A stretch of 64,000 bases of DNA from the NCBI GenBank assembly GCA_918807975.1, contig OU964921.1, positions 43,240,498-43,304,497 of the forward strand, given 5' to 3'. Below, one piece after another: positions 57,614 through 64,000 of the stretch. Position 1 is the stretch's first letter; the number at the start of each line of letters is the position of its first letter. The notes beneath the pieces were generated by a model. The model searched no databases. It had not been told where the DNA came from and was given only the letters and a program-made list of their open reading frames with translations. The DNA is from Aplidium turbinatum (taxonomy: Eukaryota; Chordata; Ascidiacea; Aplousobranchia; Polyclinidae). The position numbers and the translations under genes are program-made.

Positions 57614-58894
57614 ATGAGTGTTTCACTGCAAACATTACTGAGACGAATTCTGCCTTCGGTTAAACAATGTCATAAGATTTTGTGGAAGAATGAAGAGCAG
57701 AATTTGCTGAAGATTTCCTCAAGAGCTTATGCTGTGCTTCCTGATATGAATGCATTGTCTGACACACATCAAATGCTCAGACAAACATGTGCTGACTTTT
57801 CTGAAAAAGAACTTGCTCCAAATGCCTATAAAATTGACAAAGAGCATATTTTTCCATCAGAACAAGTAAAAATGATGGGAGATTTAGGTCTAATGGGATT
57901 AGATATCCCAGAAAAATATGGCGGAGCTGGTTTAGATAGTTTAGCATACGCTGTGGCAATGGAAGAAATAAGCAGAGGATGTGCAACGGCTGGGGTTATT
58001 ATGAGTGCCCACAATTCTCTTTACCTTGGACCCTTAAAAGCATGGGCCAATGATGAACAAATAAAAAATTATGTGGTTCCATTTGTAAATGGAACAAAAA
58101 TAGGATGCTTTGCTCTCAGTGAGCCTGGCAACGGATCCGATGCAGGAGCTGCTTCAACTAATGCAAGATTGGATGGAGACTCGTGGGTTCTGAACGGAAC
58201 CAAAGCATGGATAACCAACAGTTATGAAGCTTCTGCGACAGTGGTTTTTGCCACGACAGATAAATCTGTCAAGCATAAAGGAATTAGCGCGTTTATAGTT
58301 CCCATGCCGACCAAAGGTTTGACCTTAGGAAAAAAGGAAGAAAAGCTTGGAATCCGTGGATCATCAACGGCCAATCTTATATTTGAAGATTGCAGGATTC
58401 CAAAGGAAAACCTTCTCGGAGAACCTGGGTATGGATTCAAGATTGCGATGGCAACGTTAGACTCTGGTCGAATTGGGATTGCTGGACAAGGTTTGGGCAT
58501 CGCACAAGCGGCGTTGGATTGCGCGATCGCTTACGCGGCTGATCGTGAAGCATTTGGTGCCCCGATCAACAAGCTTCAGGCTATCCAATTCAAATTAGCT
58601 GACATGGCAATGAAAATCGAATCGGCCAGATTACTAACTTGGCGAGCAGCACGGTTGAAAGACGCCGGCCAAAACATCACAAAGGAAGCAGCAATGGCGA
58701 AGCTTGCTGCTTCTGAAGCCGCGACACAAGTAGCTCATCAATCTATGCAAATATTGGGCGGAATGGGTTATGTTATGGATATGCCCGCAGAACGACATTA
58801 TAGAGACGCTCGTATAACAGAAATATACGAAGGGACTAGCGAGATTCAAAGGCTTGTTATAGCAGGTCGATTATTGAAAGAGTACAGCACGTAA
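57614..58894 (+). CDS. ACADS: Short-chain specific acyl-CoA dehydrogenase, mitochondrial
   Basis: Oxidises butyryl- and other short-chain acyl-CoA to the 2-enoyl-CoA with FAD in the first step of mitochondrial beta-oxidation. One uninterrupted frame of 426 residues (human 412). Residues 1-40 are basic and Ser/Leu rich, fitting a mitochondrial targeting peptide. Then: [20 protein letters not shown] (N-terminal helical domain), [50 protein letters not shown] (acyl-CoA dehydrogenase signature 1), [30 protein letters not shown] and [20 protein letters not shown]. The catalytic base is the Glu of YEGT, residue 406. All key residues are present. The lack of coding introns is unusual compared with the many-exon vertebrate gene. 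The start is set by the leader AG/ATG arrangement and the targeting peptide. Very sure of family and subfamily. Confidence 0.97.
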   Translation: MSVSLQTLLRRILPSVKQCHKILWKNEEQNLLKISSRAYAVLPDMNALSDTHQMLRQTCADFSEKELAPNAYKIDKEHIFPSEQVKMMGDLGLMGLDIPEKYGGAGLDSLAYAVAMEEISRGCATAGVIMSAHNSLYLGPLKAWANDEQIKNYVVPFVNGTKIGCFALSEPGNGSDAGAASTNARLDGDSWVLNGTKAWITNSYEASATVVFATTDKSVKHKGISAFIVPMPTKGLTLGKKEEKLGIRGSSTANLIFEDCRIPKENLLGEPGYGFKIAMATLDSGRIGIAGQGLGIAQAALDCAIAYAADREAFGAPINKLQAIQFKLADMAMKIESARLLTWRAARLKDAGQNITKEAAMAKLAASEAATQVAHQSMQILGGMGYVMDMPAERHYRDARITEIYEGTSEIQRLVIAGRLLKEYST

Positions 58895-60190
58895 TTGGGT
58901 ATCAAATGCGTAGTGATTCTGATACTGACATTCGATGGTTAATTCCTTCATCACCGTGTCTATGCAAGCCGGGTTTTTAATTTACCGCACAGAACAAAGA
59001 TAAATGGACTGCTCTGGCCATCTTCCATAGACATTGCATCAATTTTCATTTAGGAAAAAGCAAGAAGAAATTAAGGTTTTGGTTAGTTCATGTGCCAAGC
59101 CACGAAAAACAACCTTCAATCTGTTGTAAAGTTTTATAGAAGGGTGATTTATTGTTGTGATGTTTCAGGAAACCACGTTTATTTACACAGAAGTTTATTC
59201 CAAACCAACCTTGTTCATGCAATACCATACGACAATAATGTGAAGTGAAAACGGTGGGCAACTGCCAAAAAATATTTATTTTATATCGAAGCGATCCCAT
59301 ATGTTCGAGCTATATTATATACTGTTGATTTTTACTTCACTTTTGCCGTCTTCCCTCGCATTGACACGTGGCAGTCAGTGTGTCGATGTAAATCTTTTTT
59401 GTCATGTAATTTAAATCAACTCATTGCCCTGACAGGAGGAATGGCTATTTAACATTACTGTACTTACGGTTGTGCTTTATATTGAATTGATTTCCTTTTG
59501 TTTTTTCAATAGAATTCAAGCTACTATTGCTATATCGCATTTAGCAATCTACCTATTAGTATGTTGGTGCTTTTGTGGGCGGTTGATCGTTAATGTTACA
59601 CCATTATTGCTAATTGCATTTTTCTGCCTTTTAACCCGTTATGTCAGGACGTCTGGATTTGTTAAAAAGTTTGGCGTGGTTTGTAAAGTTGTTTTGAATT
59701 AGTATGTTAACAAATGATGATGATTACGACAAATGAAATAATTACCTACTATATTGTACGTAGCACTTTATATTGTAAGGAACAATCTTAAGGCAGGAAA
59801 GATGGAAATCTTAAGTAGATGGATGAAATTCTTAACTGATTCGAATTCGTCGTTGCATTTATTCGTCCATGTAGATGCCTCTTTGTGAAGTCACAAAAAA
59901 TGAATTTTCTATAAGTTCAGTCAATCATTTTGTGACCTTACCCGGGTTTCGATCTACTGTTCATCGGAGCTACTTGACGTAGGCGAGGAAGGTTACATAA
60001 TTATTTGCGAAAACGCGGGTGAAAACCTCCCCCTTTGGTTCAAAGTGGCTGTATGAAATACTGCATTCAACATTTGGGACTGCTGTGGGCGAACTTATTC
60101 GAGGGGTTATTGGCAGCAAGCTGCGCTATGCCTACTGCAGTTGATAAGCATATTATTTATATTTTCAAAACTAGTGAACAAACTGAATAT
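58895..60190. other. No gene seen downstream of ACADS
   Basis: AT-rich sequence with short scattered frames only. The ACADS 3' UTR must lie here, but no single canonical AATAAA can be assigned with confidence. Confidence 0.5.
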
Positions 60191-60363
60191 GTTTCTAGCA
60201 CTAGTTGCTACGTTCATCTGATGAAATTGAAAGTAAAATTAACTACAAACAAGATGGTTTATTGTTTCACTGACGTTTCGCGCACCATGACAATGCGCAT
60301 CTTGTTTGTTGTTAATTTTACTTTCAATTTCATCAGATGAACGTAGCAACTAGTGCTAGAAAC
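60191..60363. mobile_element. Near-perfect 65-bp inverted repeat, Penelope-like end
   Basis: Arms 60191-60255 and 60299-60363 differ at about one base (GTTTCTAGCACTAGTTGC...AACAAGATG). The 43-bp loop holds ACTGACGTTTCGCGCACC then ATGACAATGCG, which recurs at 63789-63820 and resembles Penelope-like termini. A fossil of an element end, without coding sequence. Confidence 0.6.
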
Positions 60364-61808
60364 GATAATTGTCCTGATGAACACCCAAACTTTTCAGTAT
60401 TCAAACTGAATATGTTCGATATTTTATTGCTATTTCTGCGGGATTGGCAATAAAGTAATCACAGCGGCATTGAATGCTGCTTGCTTTCATCGCGCAAGCA
60501 GGACAATGCGGTAACCTATAAAAGCTTATTGACCGTCAGGAGACCAAAGTATGCAACAAAAGAGCTAAACCAGCCGGAGACTTTTACGAAAGTTTGTATT
60601 TAATGAGTAAATAAAAAGTCCTTTAACATACGACTTCAGCAAACCAACGACGTATTAAAGTGATATATATCAAAGCCGTTAACAAAAGTCTTGCAGGATT
60701 TCTGCAATGTGCCACTTGCTCTAAAACAGCTCCATAGTATACCCGTGGTTTTCCAAGATTACAAAAATAAAACGGCAATCACATGGTAGCACAAACCCTT
60801 TCAGTGGGCAAGTAGCAATTATCGTCCTCTACTGTTTCTTTGGGGCGTTCAAATATTACATATCGACTCTCGAGGAAAGTCAAAACCACCTTATTACGTC
60901 ATACACGTTAGCGAAAGACGTCAAATGGTGTGACATGGACTTGCAAATTCAACGCCATCTCTACGCATGGTCGATCACCGTTGTGGTTCAGTGAAGTATT
61001 TCGTGGTGAAGTGATTTGTCACAGCTGGAGTCCATTGTTTCATGTACGGCTTTTCAAATACAGTATTATGTGACATCTTCTTGACTCACCACATGACGTC
61101 ATTCAGATCACCCAAACGGGCGTTACATGATGCTCAACCAGCCCTTCAGTCCACCTATGAACCGTGATTTCGATCGGAAAGCGACAAACACTTCAATATC
61201 GGTCCCCTCGCTAATACGTCATCGTGAAAAAGCCTAGCTATGAAAGATACGTCTAAAACAGTTCACCCTGAGGCAGGTAGGTTTTGAAAGGTTCTAAAAT
61301 GATAAATCACAAGAATAAAACAACAACGTTATTGAAATGAACGAACGTTTGCTCTTGGCCTTTGTGTAGAAACGACCCAAACAAAATGGTCATGAAGGTT
61401 GAAAGAATTTGTCCCCGCGCCGGATCTTCCTGTGAATAAACATAGTTTCAGCTGAGCAAACCTTTTGTGACTTTTAATAAAGGAAAAGTGGGCCCTTGGT
61501 TGAGGTAGCCACTTGAAAATGACGATTTTCTGTAAGACTAAAAACTAAAGGAAACTGAAATGTTGTTCATCTGTTTTGATTGGTAGCCACACATGACCCC
61601 GCCAACCAATCAAAACATGTTTATGTGACACTGACAACCCTCCAATTGTGACCCTTCTAGCATTCAACCAGAGAGTTGATCCTAGTTTATTTGGTAAATA
61701 GTAAATACAGTAGAAAAATGAGTTATGGTTTGGGTGAGAATCGAACACATGTCATTGAAATGACTAGGCCTACCACTGATTTAACCCTATACGGCGCAGA
61801 GTCTACGC

Positions 61809-62244
61809 CAGCGGTCGGCAACCTGCGGCTCCGGAGCCGCATGCGGCTCTTATCTCTGCGCTCTGGCTCACGTGATACTTTTTTTGTACCAGTTCGTGTC
61901 ACAATTAAACCATTATGGTGCAATAATAAAAAAACGAATAGTTGCGACAAGGAGGCTTAACACTTTACCTTTGTAGCTACGGTTTGCTTTGCAGCTAGTA
62001 GGGTAATTTGTAGCTAGTCAGTATAGCTAAATATTAAATTTCAGCATTACTTGAATAGATTTGTATTGATTAATCATAAATAATGGCTAAATGCAAGAAG
62101 AAAATAACTCGAACAAAAGGCTTTCCTGTAAGCGTTAGGTTTTTGCTGTAAGCAGTCAATTAGATGGTGCGGCTCAGAGCAGGTTTTAGTTTGATGGAGA
62201 CGAGGCCAAATGGCTCTTTCAATGCTAAAGGTTGCCGACCCGTG
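61809..62244. mobile_element. hAT MITE, 436 bp
   Basis: Ends CAGCGGTCGGCAACCTGCGG...AGGTTGCCGACCCGTG. Inside the left end, GGCTCCGGAGCC and GCCGCATGCGGC are palindromes. Target duplication not clear. Flanks look tRNA-like on the minus strand (GGCGTAGTGGTTGAAT to the right; TGTTCGATTCTCACC to the left), so it may have landed in a tRNA-derived SINE. Confidence 0.7.
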
Positions 62245-63699
62245 ATTCAACCACTACGCCAAGCTGTGGACGACGAAGCGTTGACTTAATTTACTTTATA
62301 TTTGAAATGTTTGCGTGTTTCCTGCAACTTCGGATTGTTCCAATGATTCATTACAACATTTTTAATGTTAAAGTGCCTACACCTTGATTGAGGTAAATTT
62401 CATTTCTGGCATTGGAAGCAAAACATTTGCTATGACCTCACAAGGTGGCACAAAACTAGTAACAATATACCGTGGGAAAACAAACGCAAACGGGGAAAGC
62501 CACAAATGAGATAGAGACGAGGTTGACAAAGAATGTGGAACAACAAACTGGTATACAACAAAAACACACGATCGACAGGATTGGCAAGAAAAAGGAAATT
62601 CGCTCAGCAGCGGGCTCCTACAGGCTGAAAATGATGATAACATGGCCGAGACCTTCAGAGATGAAAAGTGGGTTTCGCTTGGTTTTAAAGTCAGGCTATT
62701 ACTGTGTTAGATTTGAATAGTTTGGAGGGAATTATTAAGGATATTTTGAATCGTCATCTAAATTTTAGTCCAACCGTATGCAAAATAATATAGAATTTTA
62801 TTCTAAAAATTAGCAAAAGATCAATTTCAAAAATAAGCAATTTCCTACTTCCTCAGACTTGGTTCTGCGTACGACACGCAAGTACGCCGCCTTCTTCCAC
62901 TGGGTTCACTTTCCTCAGCCATCCTGTGGAAATAAGCATATCAAAAATTGAATCCGAGCAGATAACTGAACTGAAGAACATCGATATCTGAACACTTGAC
63001 CAACAGGTGCAACATGATGGCTCCAAAAGGGTTAGATTATTGATTATTGGTCAACTTTATTTTATGGGACGAAAAATCTCTTCAAATTTTAAGATAACAA
63101 CAATCTTTAGAAGTTAATACAAAACATTGCTATATAAAAAGTCCACGGTGGATTTGCTCAGCACATTATCCTAGTGCTTCAATTCAGTTTGTTTTTGTTT
63201 CTGATCATCACAAGGAAAAAACAGTATATGACAAACATAGCAGAGGCCTGGAAAAATGTAGAAGCGACAAAACGCGGACGTCATAACGTGCATGATACCA
63301 ATGCAGGACAATCAGTTTAAAATATGACATGGTCGCAACACCTTATTCCATCTCAGGTCTCTCACAATCATGTGTTTCGCAATGTAGCTGAGTTCACCGA
63401 TTAAAATTCACGTGCTGTAAGAGTGAAATCCATTATACGCTACTGATTTCGGCTATTTGGCGTTGAATTTAAGAAATTATTTTTTAACTTGGAGAACCAA
63501 ACCACATCCACCGCACTTAGAAGGTTTTTTTTATCCGCTGGGCAAGCGAACCAACATGCTGACAAGGCGTAGAAAGGTGAGCGAGAGACGCACGCCAGAC
63601 CGAGAGTTAAAATCGTCGTAAGCACAGTGGACTGTTGCAGGTCTAACGTACTGGTAGGCTACGTCATTTATGAATACTACAAAATTTGGGTGTTTGTCA

Positions 63700-63845
63700 G
63701 AAATATTATCTTTTCTAGAACTAGTTGTAACATTCATCTGATGAATGCGAAAGTAAAAACAGAAACATACAAGTTGTTTTATTGCTTCACTGACGTTTCG
63801 CGCACCATGGCAATGCGCATCCTGAGAGCGAATAACAATGATAGG
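63700..63845 (+). mobile_element. Penelope-like terminal fragment
   Basis: TTCATCTGATGAATGCGAAAG and TTCACTGACGTTTCGCGCAC match 60210-60300 in the same order, without the second arm. Fossil. Confidence 0.5.
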
Positions 63846-64000
63846 TGTACTGTATATTAGCGACAAAATATTTAACTCCAAGAAAATGTTAACTCCATAT
63901 CTTGCCAATAAAAGCTTCACATCAGACTTACACGTTTGTGATATTGATCATTGGTAAAGATCTTGTTTTCTCTCTGCTATTATCTTTCAGTTCCTTATCT

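Noticed and set aside
60839-61330. Third Harbinger MITE copy
   Set aside because: Only the left terminal word (GGGGCGTTCAAATATTAC) is alike; no right end or TWA target was found.
1-64000. CRISPR arrays, bacterial operons, replication origins
   Set aside because: Spliced genes, SINEs and animal transposons show a eukaryotic chromosome; tandem repeats here lack unique spacers of constant length.

Overview
The window is animal nuclear DNA: AT-rich, with introns carrying GT/AG borders and two recognisable mitochondrial or nucleolar housekeeping genes set in a sea of nested transposons. Both genes are closest, from memory, to animal orthologs. The mix of hAT, Harbinger, MULE-like, Penelope, RTE, CR1/L2-group and tRNA-SINE elements, and the very frequent TAGGC(C)TA words, suggest an aquatic invertebrate or basal chordate (an ascidian is one possibility), but I cannot name a species.
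Host genes. (1) 152-337: last coding exon of an unrecognised gene. (2) 26202-33393, + strand: a DDX51/Dbp6-type DEAD-box RNA helicase in ten visible coding exons with all helicase motifs; its first exon was not found. Its introns hold LINE, Penelope, MITE and palindrome insertions. (3) 57614-58894, + strand: an intact, intronless reading frame for mitochondrial short-chain acyl-CoA dehydrogenase (ACADS), preceded by a 3' splice-site-like AG only 17 bases before the ATG. They share no obvious pathway.
Layout. 0.9-2.0 kb: hAT with a SINE inside. 2.9-11.6 kb: a large element with long inverted termini made of about 165-bp tandem units, carrying a decayed gene for a FEN-like/CXC protein, and invaded by three other elements, one of which is itself invaded. 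11.6-14.3 kb: RTE LINE with a 5' inversion and a 727-bp hAT MITE. 16-20.3 kb: SINE family B copies and a hAT with LINE, SINE and Penelope insertions. 21-25 kb: two foldback elements, a nested pair of hAT MITEs and a decayed mariner. 26-33.4 kb: DDX51. 33.7-37.3 kb: Penelope remnant, an ISL2EU/IS5-like transposase relic, a MULE-like MITE. 37.5-40.7 kb: a TTAA-flanked element. 41.3-44.9 kb: a nearly complete CR1/L2-group LINE. 45-49.2 kb: a hAT filled with SINEs, Harbinger MITEs and a pogo-like element. 49.8-56.9 kb: a second long-inverted-repeat element with the same FEN-like/CXC gene, split at a codon boundary by a 3.3-kb TTAA-type element that itself contains a 2-kb inverted minisatellite. 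57.6-58.9 kb: ACADS. 59-64 kb: sparse, with Penelope termini and a hAT MITE.
Most notable: (a) the words TAGGCTA, TAGCCTA and TAGGCCTA are strongly over-represented, and in two unrelated transposon genes the 5-bp excess over a plain TA is exactly what breaks a well conserved reading frame. The three forms are what excision of a Tc1/mariner-type transposon with GGC...GCC ends would leave behind. (b) Two elements with unrelated long inverted repeats carry the same FEN-like/CXC protein, making it a candidate transposase or accessory protein of a poorly described transposon group.
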